64,000 bases of DNA, taken from assembly GCA_963795825.1 (NCBI GenBank), contig CAWCIW010000004.1, forward strand, positions 1 through 64,000. The letters run 5' to 3'. Shown piece by piece: positions 44,558 to 53,820 of the stretch. Origin of the DNA: BOG-908 sp963795825 (GTDB taxonomy: Bacteria > Pseudomonadota > Alphaproteobacteria > Acetobacterales > Acetobacteraceae). The notes below the pieces were generated by a model. The model was not told where the DNA came from, ran no database searches, and saw only the letters and a list, made by a program, of their open reading frames with translations. Every line of letters starts with the position of its first letter. Within the stretch, counting starts at the first letter, position 1. The translations under genes and the position numbers were made by a program.

Positions 44558-46378
44558 ATGCGCTTCCGGCCTGCCACTCTCACCCGAACCCTTCTGACCA
44601 CAACGGCATTGGCCGGGCTCGTTCTCGCCGCCGCCCACCCGGACCCTGCGCACGCGCAGGCCGGGTCGTCCTGGACGACGCCGCTCGGCACCTCGCAGGG
44701 CACCCGCTTTTCCAACCTGAACGAGATCACCACGTCGAACGCCAGCGCGCTGGTCGAGGAATTCAACTACCCGACGGGCTATGCCGGCGGCCACCAGGGC
44801 GGCCCGCTCGTGGTCGGCAACGCGATGTATATCGTGACGCCGTTCCCCAACAAGCTGATCGCGCTGGACCTCACCCATCCCGGCACCACGCTATGGACGT
44901 ACGATCCGGGCGCCAATCCCTTCGCCCGCGGCATTTCCTGCTGCGACGTCGTCAACCGCGGCGCCGTCTATGCCTATGGCCTGATCATGTATGCCGCGCT
45001 GGACGGCACGATGGTCGCGGTGAACTCCTTCACCGGCCAGCAGGTGTGGAAGCGGCAGCTCGCCAACATCGAGAACGGCGAGACGATCACCAGCGCGCCG
45101 ATCGTCGTCGGCGCCAACGTCATCATCGGCAATGCCGGCTCGGAGCTGGGCGTGCGCGGCTGGGTGCAGGCGCTCAGCATCCTCACCGGGCAGACGGTGT
45201 GGAAGGCCTACAGCACCGGCCCGGACAGCGACGTGCTGATCGACGGCAGCTTCAAGCCGTTCTACGCCAAGGACCAGGGCCCCAATCTCGGCACAACCAC
45301 CTGGGCCGGCAACCAGTGGCAGCAGGGCGGCAGCACCACCTGGGGCTGGCTGACCTACGATCCCGAGCTGAACCTGCTGTATTACGGCACCGCCAACCCC
45401 GGCGTCTGGAACCCCGACCTGCGCCCCGGCGACAACAAATGGTCGTCGACGATCTTCGCCCGCAACCCGCTGACCGGCAAGGCGGTCTGGGCCTACCAGC
45501 TCACCCCGCATGACGGCTGGGATTACGATGCGGTCAACGAGGACACCGTGGTCGACCTGCCGATCAATGGCAAAACCACCCAGGTGATCCTGCACTTCAA
45601 CAAGAACGGCTACGCCTACATGCTGAACCGGGCGACCGGCCAGCTGATCAGCGCCAACCCGTTCGGCACCGTCACCTGGGCCACCGGCATCGATCTCAAA
45701 TCCGGCGTCGAGAACGTGGTGCCGGCGATGACGACCCATACAGGCGTCACCACCACCGGCGTCTGCCCGTCCGCGCTCGGCGTGAAGAACTGGCTGCCCT
45801 CGGCCTACTCGCCAAAAACCCAATTGTTCTATCTGCCCACCTTCAACCTGTGCGAGAGCATCGAGCCGCTCGAGGCGTTCTACATCGCCGGCACGCCGGT
45901 CGAAGCCGTGTCCGTCGGCTTCCAGCCCGGGCCAGGCGGCAACATGGGCGCGCTGGTCGCCTGGAACCCGGTGCTGGGCCAGCAGGCCTGGAGCGATCCG
46001 GAAGCGCTGCCCCTCTATAGCGGCGTGCTCGCAACCGCCGGCAACGTCGTCTTCTACGGCACGCTCGACCACATGTTCAAAGCGGTGAACGCCACTACCG
46101 GCGCGCTGCTGTTTCAGACCCAGCTCGAATGCGGGATGATTTCCAACCCGATGACCTACACCGGGCCGGACGGACACCAGCGCGTGGCCGTGCTGACCGG
46201 CGTGGGCTGGCTGCCGGGCGGGTTCGCCGGCGGCAGTTGCCCGGCGGAGAACGCCTACGCACCGGGCAATTCCGCCCTGGCCACGGCAATCAAGGGAGCC
46301 GTGGTCGCCAAATCCGCCGCGCCCACAACCGCGCCGGCCCCCACCAGCGGCTACCTGCACGTCTTCCGGCTGCCCTGA
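44558..46378 (+). CDS. xoxF: Lanthanide-type PQQ-dependent alcohol dehydrogenase
   Basis: A periplasmic quinoprotein oxidising methanol or another primary alcohol and passing electrons to a cytochrome c. 606 residues. It has a signal peptide (TTTALAGLVLAAAHPDPAHA), the adjacent-cysteine disulfide of the family in GISCCDVVNRGAVYAYG, and the catalytic motif HDGWDYDAVNED: the catalytic Asp is followed two residues later by a second Asp, the mark of lanthanide-binding XoxF-like enzymes as opposed to calcium MxaF. Propeller W-motifs recur (GQQVWKRQL, GKAVWAYQL). AGGAGA precedes ATG 44558. The following genes encode its XoxJ-like partner and cytochrome. It could be a broader alcohol dehydrogenase than a strict methanol enzyme. 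Confidence 0.85.
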   Translation: MRFRPATLTRTLLTTTALAGLVLAAAHPDPAHAQAGSSWTTPLGTSQGTRFSNLNEITTSNASALVEEFNYPTGYAGGHQGGPLVVGNAMYIVTPFPNKLIALDLTHPGTTLWTYDPGANPFARGISCCDVVNRGAVYAYGLIMYAALDGTMVAVNSFTGQQVWKRQLANIENGETITSAPIVVGANVIIGNAGSELGVRGWVQALSILTGQTVWKAYSTGPDSDVLIDGSFKPFYAKDQGPNLGTTTWAGNQWQQGGSTTWGWLTYDPELNLLYYGTANPGVWNPDLRPGDNKWSSTIFARNPLTGKAVWAYQLTPHDGWDYDAVNEDTVVDLPINGKTTQVILHFNKNGYAYMLNRATGQLISANPFGTVTWATGIDLKSGVENVVPAMTTHTGVTTTGVCPSALGVKNWLPSAYSPKTQLFYLPTFNLCESIEPLEAFYIAGTPVEAVSVGFQPGPGGNMGALVAWNPVLGQQAWSDPEALPLYSGVLATAGNVVFYGTLDHMFKAVNATTGALLFQTQLECGMISNPMTYTGPDGHQRVAVLTGVGWLPGGFAGGSCPAENAYAPGNSALATAIKGAVVAKSAAPTTAPAPTSGYLHVFRLP

Positions 46379-46427
46379 GGCCGGGTTTCCGCCAGCACCA
46401 CCGAACCCGCTCACCAGGAGACTGCAC

Positions 46428-47302
46428 TTGTCCCGTTTGAACCCCACCGCCACGCGGGTGGCGATGGCTGCCCTGCTGGCGGCCGGCTGCGGTAGCGCCG
46501 CGGCCGCGCCGCCGGCGGACCCCGGCCACCCCGTCCTGTCCGTCTGCGCCGACCCCAACAACCTGCCGTATTCCAACCAGAAGCAGGAGGGTTTCGAGAA
46601 CAGGATCGCCAGCCTGCTGGCCGCCGATGCCGGCGCGGAGCTGCGCTACACCTGGAACGAACAGCGCAAGACCTTCTTCCGGCGCACGCTGCTCGCCCAT
46701 GCCTGCGACGTGGTGATCAGCGTGCCCACCGCCCTGCCGATCGTGGCGACCACGCGGCCCTATTTCACCTCCACCTACGTGGCGGTGACCAGGCGGGCCG
46801 GCACGCTGCACTTCACCTCGTTCGACGATCCCGCGCTGCAGACGGCGCATATCGGCGTGCAACTGCTCGGCGTGGAAGGCACCAACACGCCGCCGGCGAT
46901 GTCGCTCGGCGCGCGCGGCGTGAACCATCACATCGTGGGCTTCCCGATGTGGGCCGAGGGCGAGACCAACCCGCAAGGCAAGATCGTCGATGCCGTGCAG
47001 ACCGGCGCCATCGATGTCGCGTTCGTTTGGGGGCCGTTCGGCGGCTATTTCGCCAAGCCGTACGGCGCGTCCCTGGCCGTCACACCGGTAGCCGGCGATC
47101 CGAAGGACCCTGCGTCGAAGTTCACCTTCGCCATGTCGATCGGCGTGCGCAAGGACGACATTGCCCTGCGTGACCGCCTGCAGAGCGCGCTCGATCGCCA
47201 CCAGACGGAGATCGCCGCGATCCTGCGCGATTACGCCATCCCGCTGGCACCGCCCCCCCCCTTCGCCCGCGCTCGCGCCCGGCCTCGCCACTCAGAAATT
47301 AG
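46428..47302 (+). CDS. xoxJ: XoxJ-like periplasmic protein
   Basis: A periplasmic solute-binding-fold protein of the MoxJ/XoxJ type, thought to help activate the quinoprotein dehydrogenase. Start TTG 46428 with AGGAGA upstream; signal peptide ATRVAMAALLAAGCGSAAAA. Family blocks: LSVCADPNNLPYSNQKQEGF, ENRIASLLAADAGAELRYTW, ACDVVISVPTALPIVATTRP, YFTSTYVAVTRR, and AIDVAFVWGPFGGYFAK. As read, the frame passes through nine C's at 47253-47261 into the cytochrome gene without a stop. With eight C's it would end at TAG 47300-47302, immediately before the cytochrome ribosome-binding site; that end is given here. Confidence 0.8.
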
Positions 47303-47312
47303 GAGGATGAAC

Positions 47313-47744
47313 ATGCGTATCTCGACCGCCCTGCTGGCAATCCTGGCCATGACGTCCGTCGCCGCGGCCGCCCCGCCTTCGCCGCCCGGGCCACCCGGCA
47401 AGCCCGGCCCGTCCGCACCGCCTCTGGCGTTGCCTGCGCCGCCGCCGCTGCCCTGGTCGCTGCCGGTCTTGGGCCCGGTGGGCGATGGCAGGCGCCTTTA
47501 TCTGGCGGGCAATTGCTACGGCTGCCACGGCCTCAACGGGTCCGGCGGCATAGCCAACAGCGTCCAGACCGCGTCGGCCGCCTCGGTCAGCTACGCGCTC
47601 GCCAACGGCTTCCCGACCGCCGGCATGCCGTCTTACGCGAGTTCCATGCAGCCGGCCGATGCCGCGAACATCGCGGCTTACCTGGCCAGCATCGGCACGC
47701 CGGCGGAGCCCACCTGGGTGGATTGGTGGAACCCGCAGCCGTAA
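47313..47744 (+). CDS. Class I cytochrome c, XoxG-like
   Basis: A small periplasmic cytochrome, 143 residues, likely the electron acceptor of the alcohol dehydrogenase. The signal peptide is ISTALLAILAMTSVAAAAPP, then a Pro-rich linker, then the haem site GNCYGCHGLNG (CxxCH) and a distal Met in GMPSYASSMQPADAANIAAY. ATG 47313 is chosen because AGGAGG ends six bases upstream. In this sequence the upstream xoxJ frame runs into it, but the separate ribosome-binding site and signal peptide argue for an independent protein. A single arm of the hairpin repeat follows. Confidence 0.82.
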   Translation: MRISTALLAILAMTSVAAAAPPSPPGPPGKPGPSAPPLALPAPPPLPWSLPVLGPVGDGRRLYLAGNCYGCHGLNGSGGIANSVQTASAASVSYALANGFPTAGMPSYASSMQPADAANIAAYLASIGTPAEPTWVDWWNPQP

Positions 47745-47756
47745 GGCGGACGAGGC

Positions 47757-47806
47757 CAGCAAGAAAGCAGTCCTTTTTCGAGAAAAAGGACTACTTTCTT
47801 CCTTAC
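47757..47806. repeat. Single arm of the hairpin repeat, copy g
   Basis: CCAGCAAGAAAGCA is followed by the perfect GTCCTTTTT/AAAAAGGAC hairpin with loop CGAG and the tail TACTTTCTTCCTTACT. It follows the cytochrome c gene and precedes maf on the same strand. Confidence 0.75.
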
Positions 47807-47828
47807 TCAATGCCCCAGTCAGCCGCAT

Positions 47829-48440
47829 ATGCCCCCCTTCCAAGCCCCTACCCCCAAGCTGCTGCTGGCCAGCGCCTCAGCCGCCCGCCGCGCTTTGCTC
47901 GCCGCCGCCGGCCTGCGCTTCGAGGCGATAGCGGCCGGGATCGACGAGGACGCCGTCAAGCGCCAGGCCCGCGTGCTGGAGGCCACACCCGCCGCCACCG
48001 CCCTGCGCCTGGCCCGTCTGAAAGCGCAGACGGTCGCCGACACCGACGCGCTGGTGATCGGCTGCGACCAGATCCTGGTGTGCGACGGCATCTGGTACGA
48101 CAAGCCGCCCACCCTGGAGATCGCCCGCCAGCATCTGCTGGCGCTGCGCGGCCGCACCCACACGCTCGCCACCGCCACCGTGGTGCTGCGCAACGGAGTC
48201 GAGCTGTGGCACCATGAAGCCGCACCGCGCCTGACGATGCGGCCGTTCACCGACGCGTTCCTGGCCGCCTATCTGGACCGCGAGGGCGCCGCCGTGCTGG
48301 CCACCGTCGGGGGCTACCGGCTGGAGGCGCTCGGCCTGCATCTGTTCGACGCGATCGAGGGCGAACACAGCGCTATACTCGGGCTGCCGCTGCTGCCGCT
48401 CCTGGGCTTTCTGCGCGGTTTCGGTATTGTGCCGGCCTGA
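47829..48440 (+). CDS. maf: Maf-family nucleoside triphosphate pyrophosphatase
   Basis: It hydrolyses non-canonical or excess NTPs to NMP and pyrophosphate. 203 residues. The Maf start LLLASASAARRALLAAAGL (normally LASxSxxRRxLL), EDAVKRQARVLEATPAATAL, VIGCDQILVCDGIWYDKP, VLATVGGYRLEALGLHLFD and EGEHSAILGLPLLPLLGFLR are all present. The usual GEDxSxxxG core reads YDKPPTLEIAR, slightly divergent. It is on the same strand as the CoA-transferase genes 24 bases downstream. Confidence 0.85.
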   Translation: MPPFQAPTPKLLLASASAARRALLAAAGLRFEAIAAGIDEDAVKRQARVLEATPAATALRLARLKAQTVADTDALVIGCDQILVCDGIWYDKPPTLEIARQHLLALRGRTHTLATATVVLRNGVELWHHEAAPRLTMRPFTDAFLAAYLDREGAAVLATVGGYRLEALGLHLFDAIEGEHSAILGLPLLPLLGFLRGFGIVPA

Positions 48441-48463
48441 TAAAAAGAAGGCTGGTACGGGGA

Positions 48464-49198
48464 ATGACGGTGAGCAAAGTGTATCCGGACGCGGCGGAAG
48501 CCCTGGCCGGCCTGTTACGCAATGGTATGATGATCATGTCCGGCGGCTTCGGCGTATGCGGCGTGCCGCACGCTCTGATACGCGCCATACGCGACAGCGG
48601 CGTGACCGGCCTCACCGTGGTCAGCAACAATGCGGGGACGGACGGGCAGGGCCTTGGCCTTCTGCTGGAAAGCCGGCAGATCGCCAAGATGGTCGCCAGC
48701 TACGTGGGCGAGAACAAGACCTTCATGAACCAGTATCTCGCCGGCGAACTCGAAGTGGAGTTCAACCCGCAGGGCACGCTGGCCGAGCGCATACGCGCCG
48801 GCGGCGCCGGCATACCCGCGTTCTTCACCCGCACTGGCGTGGGCACGCAGATCGCCGAAGGCAAGGAGGAGCGCGCCTTTGGCGGCGGCCGCTACATCAT
48901 GGAGACCGGCCTGGTGGCCGACCTGGCGGTTGTGCATGCCTGGCGCGGCGATGCCGAAGGCAACCTGGTGTACCGGATGACCGCGCGGAACTTCAACCCG
49001 CCGATGGCCACCGCCGCCCGCGTGACGGTGGCCGAGGTGGAGGAGCTGGTGGAAACCGGCACGCTGGACCCCGACCACATCATCACGCCCGGCGTGTTCA
49101 TCAAGCGCCTGATCGCCCTGTCGGGCGCCGAAAAGCCGATCGAGCAACGCACCACCCGCAAGCGCGCCGACGTGGCCGCCGTGCATCAGGGAGCCTGA
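48464..49198 (+). CDS. scoA: 3-oxoacid CoA-transferase subunit A
   Basis: The alpha subunit of a succinyl-CoA:3-ketoacid CoA-transferase-type enzyme, 244 residues. Family signature: MMIMSGGFGVCGVPHALIRA with the GGFGxCGxP pattern, TVVSNNAGTDGQGLGLLLES, KMVASYVGENKTFMNQYLAG, and ARNFNPPMATAARVTVAEVE. It pairs with the beta subunit two bases downstream and moves CoA from succinyl-CoA to acetoacetate or a related 3-oxoacid, letting the cell use ketone bodies or acetate-type products. The exact acid cannot be fixed from sequence. Confidence 0.9.
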   Translation: MTVSKVYPDAAEALAGLLRNGMMIMSGGFGVCGVPHALIRAIRDSGVTGLTVVSNNAGTDGQGLGLLLESRQIAKMVASYVGENKTFMNQYLAGELEVEFNPQGTLAERIRAGGAGIPAFFTRTGVGTQIAEGKEERAFGGGRYIMETGLVADLAVVHAWRGDAEGNLVYRMTARNFNPPMATAARVTVAEVEELVETGTLDPDHIITPGVFIKRLIALSGAEKPIEQRTTRKRADVAAVHQGA

Positions 49199-49201
49199 AC
49201 C

Positions 49202-49840
49202 ATGCCCTGGACCCGCGACCAGATGGCCGCCCGCGCGGCGGCCGAGCTGCAGGACGGCTTCTACGTCAATCTCGGCATCGGCATACCCACGCTGGTGGCC
49301 AACCACATACCCGCCGGCATGCACGTGATGCTGCAGAGCGAGAACGGCATGCTCGGCATCGGCCCGTTCCCCTATGAGGGCGAGGAGGATGCCGACCTGA
49401 TCAACGCCGGCAAGCAGACGGTGAGCCGCCTGCCGGAGACCAGCTTCTTCGACAGCGCGCAGAGCTTCGGCATGATACGCGGCGGGCATATCCAGCTCGC
49501 GATCCTGGGCGCGCTGCAGGTGGACGAGCGCGGCGACCTGGCGAACTGGATGGTGCCCGGCAAGATGGTCAAGGGCATGGGCGGTGCGATGGATCTGGTG
49601 GCCGGGGTGCAGCGCGTGGTGGTGCTGATGGAGCATACCGCCAAGGGCGAGCCGAAGATCCTGCCTGTGTGCACGTTGCCGCTGACGGGCGCCGGCGTGG
49701 TGGATCTGATCGTGACGGATCTGTGCGTGTTCGACGTGGCGCGGCCTGGGCTGACGCTGGTGGATCTGGCGCCTGGAGTGTCGGTGGAGGATGTGCGGGC
49801 GGCGACTTCGGCGGCGTTTGCAGTCGGTTTGGGCAAGTGA
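49202..49840 (+). CDS. scoB: 3-oxoacid CoA-transferase subunit B
   Basis: The beta subunit, 212 residues. It carries the catalytic glutamate in the SENGMLG motif (HVMLQSENGMLGIGPFPYEG), preceded by YVNLGIGIPTLVANHIPAGM and followed by FFDSAQSFGMIRGGHIQLAI and the LPVCTLPLTGAGVVDLIVTD segment. It begins three bases after the alpha-subunit stop. The gene ends directly at hairpin-repeat copy h. Confidence 0.92.
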   Translation: MPWTRDQMAARAAAELQDGFYVNLGIGIPTLVANHIPAGMHVMLQSENGMLGIGPFPYEGEEDADLINAGKQTVSRLPETSFFDSAQSFGMIRGGHIQLAILGALQVDERGDLANWMVPGKMVKGMGGAMDLVAGVQRVVVLMEHTAKGEPKILPVCTLPLTGAGVVDLIVTDLCVFDVARPGLTLVDLAPGVSVEDVRAATSAAFAVGLGK

Positions 49841-49842
49841 AG

Positions 49843-49973
49843 CAAGGCCTTCTTTTCTGAAGAAAGGAAGCAAAAGACTTTTGTCGGGCTGTCGCGGACT
49901 CGGCCGGATGGGCCCCGACAAGGAGCAAAAGTTTTTTGCTTCTTTTTTTCAAAAAAGAAGGCCTTTCTTTCTG
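49843..49973. repeat. Compound hairpin repeat, copy h
   Basis: Two arms of the CTTCTTT/AAGAAG type (the left one imperfect, with CTGAAG at the turn) surround a short core whose ends TTGTCGGG and CCCGACAA are complementary. It lies between scoB and tRNA-Ala. Confidence 0.75.
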
Positions 49974-50015
49974 CGTGGCCCCCGGCTAATACCCCCCGCT
50001 CCGGCGCAAGCGCAC

Positions 50016-50091
50016 GGGGCTGTAGCTCAGTTGGGAGAGCGCCTGAATGGCATTCAGGAGGTCAGCGGTTCGATCCCGCTCAGCTCCACCA
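50016..50091 (+). tRNA. tRNA-Ala (anticodon GGC)
   Basis: A complete 76-base cloverleaf: acceptor GGGGCTG pairs with CAGCTCC (one G-U), D-arm GCTC/GAGC, anticodon stem CCTGA/TCAGG around loop ATGGCAT with GGC at the centre, T-arm AGCGG-TTCGATC-CCGCT, then A and an encoded CCA end. GGC reads GCC alanine codons, which dominate in this GC-rich sequence. Confidence 0.95.
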
Positions 50092-50095
50092 GCGC

Positions 50096-51541
50096 CTATT
50101 GCGGCGCTGCGATGATCGGGTAGCGCGGCCGATACCCCGCCACCGGCTCGGGTGCCGCCCCCAGGCCCGGCGCCAAATTCACCGTCGCTTCGTAGAGTAG
50201 CTCCATAATCGCGATCGCGCCTGCCTGGCGTGCCTCGTCGGCGTCCAGCGCCTGGCCCGTCTGGTAGCCGCGCACCAGGTCGGCCGCCGCCGGACGCAGC
50301 AGCGCGAACGCCTTGTCGAACAGCGCCTTGTTGGCCGGCGCCTGCGCGGACCACGCGAACAGCGCGTCCAGCACCGCATCGTGGCGCGCGCGCAGCCACA
50401 GCGTCCGGGTGCCCGCCGCCTGCGCAATCGCCAGCAGCGGCATGTGGAGCACCACGAAATCGGCGTCGGCCGCCAACTGGCCCTGGTCGCGCTTGAACGC
50501 ATTGCCGAGCGGCAGATCGGCCGCGCCGCGTATCAGCGCCAGCGTCTCGCGCCACTGCACCAGGCTGGGCAGGCTGTCGAACACGCCGGGCTCGGCCGGG
50601 CGCGTATAGGTGTCGAACAGGCAGACGGACCCGCCGCCCCGGTGCCCAGGTCCCACACGCCGGCATGGGCGGCCTCGCCCTGGGCGGCCGGCGTGGTGAA
50701 GCCCCAGGGGTCGGCCGCCACCGCAAGCAGCCGCCCGCCGTCGCGGAACACGTCGACATCGCCGTAATCGCCGGTCTGGCTGGCGAAACTGGAAAAGCGG
50801 CCGCCCGCATTCGCGGTGTGCCGGGCCGCCAGCAATTGGGTGAGCGAGGTGTCGGTGAGCACCGGCGCGCCGCCGATCGCCACTGCGCGGGCGCGGCGCT
50901 GGAACAGGGCGAACACATTGGCATCGTAGAGATCGACGCTCACCGGGGGTGCTGCCGCCGGCCCGTGCGTGCCGGCCACCTCCTGGTAGCCCATCGCAGC
51001 GGGATCGAGCGTGCCGGAGCGCCGCAAGGCCGCGTCGGCGCGCTGTGCGAATGCCGCGCAGAAGGCCGGCTCGGGCTGCGGCCCGGCACCCACGGATGGC
51101 ACGAAGCGCACATATTGCGCGATCGCCCCGCCCGGCGGCGACGCGGCCGGCCAGGCAAGCAGCGCCTCCGCCCGCGCCACCAGCGCCGCCTGCAGACATC
51201 CCGCAGCGCCCGCCGGCGCATTGCCGAGGTGGCAGGCGCCGGGCAGCGCCAGCAGCCAGGCGCGCTGCCCGGCGAGCAGCGCGTCGCGCCCGAACACCGT
51301 GGCCGGCCGCAGATCGGCCTGCAGCGCCTGGATCATCGCCCGGTTGGCGGCGATCAGGGCCGGGCTGGCGCAGATCGCCGTCTCCGCCGCGCGTGGTGGC
51401 GTCAAGGCAGCTGGCACTGGTCTCTGCCGCATCTGCCGTCTGTGGCGAGAGGCTGGCATCCGGCACGTAGGGCGTCACGTGATGGATGGCGCACGATGCC
51501 AGCGGGAGCAGCACGGCGAGGGCTGCGGCGCGATGTTTCAT
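50096..51541 (-). pseudogene. LprI-like (DUF1311) lipoprotein, two frameshifts
   Basis: ATG 51541 begins a lipoprotein signal (HRAAALAVLLPLASCAIHH, lipobox LASC). After one frameshift near 51390-51405 comes a lysozyme-inhibitor LprI-type module: AAETAICASPALIAANRAMI, LLAGQRAWLLALPGACHL, with paired cysteines. A further 250 residues of unrecognised sequence include VSVDLYDANVFALFQRRARA and TGDYGDVDVFRDGGRLLAVA. A second shift at the G run near 50632-50642 returns to the first frame (GSVCLFDTYTRPAEPGVFDS to the end). Both are single-base changes, so the gene may be whole in the organism. It probably sits on the outer membrane facing the periplasm. The tRNA lies four bases beyond its stop. Confidence 0.6.
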
Positions 51542-51552
51542 CTGGTTCGGCC

Positions 51553-52274
51553 TCATGGGTGGAAGATCAGCGTGCCGTGCACCTCGGTGCTGGCCGCGCC
51601 CAGCTCCGGCGGCGGCGGGAACGGCGCGGCGGCCCGGATCGCCGCGCGCGCCGCTTCGTTGATCTCCGGTATCGCGCAGGGATCGATCGTGAAGCCGGAC
51701 AGCGCGCCGTCGCGCCCCACCGAAACGCGGTAGTTCACCACGCAGGTGTTGCGTCGGTCCCAGGCCAGGGTTGGCTGGTGCTTGCCGGCCAGCACGCGGG
51801 CGCGCACCGCGGCGGAAACCCGCCAGCGTGCTGCGCGCCGCCGTGCCGCCGCCGGAAGCGGCCGCCACGTCCAGTCCCAGCCCGCTATCGGTGGCGGCAC
51901 CGAAATGGCTGGCCGGGATGCCCGGAAGGTGTCGCCCTGGCGATGGCGCGCGGGGCAAGCGGCTGCACAGGGGGCGGGGCGGCCAGCCTGATCTCGGGTA
52001 GCGGGACGGCCAGGCTCTGCGGCGTGGCCAGGCGTGGCTCCAGGCGCGCAAGCGGCGGCGGCGGCTTCGTCGGCCGCTCCAGTATCAGCGTGGCGGGCAG
52101 TATCGCAGGGAGCAGCGGCGGGATCGCCCCGGTGCTGGTCAGCGCCACCAGCAGCAGCACGTGGAACGCGGCCACCACGCCCAGGGCCAGCGCCCGCTGC
52201 GCGCCGGACGTGCCAGGCGCGCCGCCCTGCGCCGGGCGCGCCTGTCCGCCGCCCGTCCGCTCCCCAATGATCAT
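51553..52274 (-). pseudogene. TonB-like energy transducer, frameshifted
   Basis: ATG 52274 starts an N-terminal cytoplasmic tail and one helix, ALGVVAAFHVLLLVALTSTG, followed by a Pro-rich periplasmic region (ERPTKPPPPLARLEPRL) and, in another frame, the TonB C-terminal fold: CVVNYRVSVGRDGALSGFTI, EINEAARAAIRAAAPFPPPP, HGTLIFHP. Two shifts, near 51900-51915 and near 51830-51850, are needed to join helix and C-terminus (about 240 residues). If intact in the organism it would power TonB-dependent receptors such as the one at 26.0-28.9 kb. It lies 11 bases before the LprI-like gene and two after the SDR gene, so the three may be co-transcribed. Confidence 0.65.
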
Positions 52275-52276
52275 GC

Positions 52277-53137
52277 CTAGCCGGGCGGCATGCCGGCCAG
52301 AACGCCCTCGACGAGCTGCCGTATCGGCGAAGGCATATCGGGATCCCACGACGCGCGCGGCCCGATGGTCAGCCCGCCATCCACCACAATCTGCGTGCCG
52401 GTGACGAAAGCGGAGGCGTCGCTGGCGAGATACAGGCAGGCCTGCGCCACGTATTCCGGCGCCCCGGCGCGACGCACCGGCTGGGCGTGCGGCGCCGCCT
52501 CGCGCAGCGCGTCGGTCACCCGGTCGCGCGCCGCCTGCGGCAGGTCCAGCCCGTTCAGCGCGCTGGTGAAGATGTCGGTCACCACGAAACCGGGGCAGAT
52601 CGCGTTCACCCTTATGCCGTAACGCGCCAGCTCGGCCGCGGCCACCCGGCTGAGCTGCACCACGCCCGCCTTGGCCGCCGAATAGGCGATCGGCGCCGCC
52701 CCGGTGGTGAAGGCGGCAATCGAGGCGGTGTTCACGATGGCGCCGCCGCGCGCCTTCATGTGCGGCACGGCGTAGCGCATGCCCAGCGCCACGCCGCGCA
52801 GCAGCACGGCGTGCGTCCTGTCCCAGAGTTCGCCGGTGATCGTCTCGATCGTGTCCGCGGCCCCGCCGGCGCCGGCATTGTTGAACAGGATGTCGAGCGC
52901 GCCGAACCGGTCGACCGTCGCCTGCATGAGCGCCTCGATCTCGGCCTCTTGCGACACGTCGCAATGCTGGTAGGCCACCGCGTCGCCCAGCCGCGCCACC
53001 AGCGCCGCACCGCGCGCATCCTGCACATCCGCCACCATCACGCGCGCGCCCTCGGCCACGAACAATTCGACCGTGGCCAGGCCGATGCCGGAGCAGCCGC
53101 CGGTGATCACGGCGACCTTGGTGTCGAGACGAGCCAT
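52277..53137 (-). CDS. Short-chain dehydrogenase/reductase (classical SDR)
   Basis: A 286-residue NAD(P)-dependent oxidoreductase. Cofactor motif VAVITGGCSGIGLATVELFV (TGxxxGxG), acidic residue at VMVADVQDARG suggesting NAD preference, DILFNNAGAGG (NNAG), catalytic Ser in IVNTASIAAFTTGAAP, Tyr-x3-Lys in IAYSAAKAGVVQLSR, and the C-terminal ICPGFVVTDIFTSAL. Complete. The convergently regulated TetR gene lies 66 bases upstream on the same strand and is its likely controller. Substrate unknown. Confidence 0.9.
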   Translation of the reverse strand: MARLDTKVAVITGGCSGIGLATVELFVAEGARVMVADVQDARGAALVARLGDAVAYQHCDVSQEAEIEALMQATVDRFGALDILFNNAGAGGAADTIETITGELWDRTHAVLLRGVALGMRYAVPHMKARGGAIVNTASIAAFTTGAAPIAYSAAKAGVVQLSRVAAAELARYGIRVNAICPGFVVTDIFTSALNGLDLPQAARDRVTDALREAAPHAQPVRRAGAPEYVAQACLYLASDASAFVTGTQIVVDGGLTIGPRASWDPDMPSPIRQLVEGVLAGMPPG

Positions 53138-53203
53138 GGATGTGTTCCTCGCGGTTTCGATGCTTGCGGCGACTCTAGGGTGCGTACCCTAAAATGGTCA
53201 AGA

Positions 53204-53797
53204 TCAGCCGGCCTGCCTGGCACGGATGGGTGCTGCCACCGCATAGGGCGCGAACAGCGCCTCCACCTGCGCGCGGCCGCGTTCGAGATGGGTGCGGGTG
53301 ATCGTGGTCACGCCCTGGCGCGCGCTCACGTAATCGATCCAGCTTCCGCTCACGATCCACGCATTTACCACCAAAGCTTCTATCTGCGCCGGCGTGGCGG
53401 CCAGCACGCCGTCCGCCACGAGCGCGTGCAGCCTGGCGCTGACCTGCGCCTGGCCGTGCACCGTGAGCGCCGACAGGCGCGGCTGCAACGACGGCGCCAG
53501 ATGGTAGGTGATCGCGGTGTAGAACATCCGCCACTCCCACATCGTGTCGAACCAGCCGTCCAGATATTCGCGGTGCAGTCCGCTCGAGCCGCTGCCTCTG
53601 CCGTGTGTTTCGAGCGCCAGGACGAACCGGTCGAACAGGGTTTCGACGATCTGTTCCTTGCGCTGGAAATGGTAGTGCAGGTTGCCTTCGCTGATGCCGA
53701 CGCTCTCGGCGATTTCCGCTGTGGTGACCTTGTTGGTGCCGCGCTCGTTGAACAGCTTGCGGCAGGTCTCCAGGATCCTGTCTCTGGTCTTGGTCAA
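53204..53797 (-). CDS. TetR-family transcriptional regulator
   Basis: A 197-residue repressor: N-terminal helix-turn-helix TRDRILETCRKLFNERGTNK, VTTAEIAESVGISEGNLHYH, FQRKEQIVETLFDRF, followed by a helical ligand domain (YLDGWFDTMWEWRMFYTAIT). The start is TTG 53797; no ATG or GTG lies in frame before the helix-turn-helix. It precedes the SDR gene on the same strand and may repress both. Hairpin-repeat copy i lies upstream. Confidence 0.88.
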   Translation of the reverse strand: MTKTRDRILETCRKLFNERGTNKVTTAEIAESVGISEGNLHYHFQRKEQIVETLFDRFVLALETHGRGSGSSGLHREYLDGWFDTMWEWRMFYTAITYHLAPSLQPRLSALTVHGQAQVSARLHALVADGVLAATPAQIEALVVNAWIVSGSWIDYVSARQGVTTITRTHLERGRAQVEALFAPYAVAAPIRARQAG

Positions 53798-53820
53798 ATG
53801 GGTGGTATTTCTTCAGCTGG

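Noticed and set aside
50016..50091. tRNA-Ala as an integration site for a genomic island
   Set aside because: No integrase gene and no repeated tRNA 3' fragment is visible within the window.
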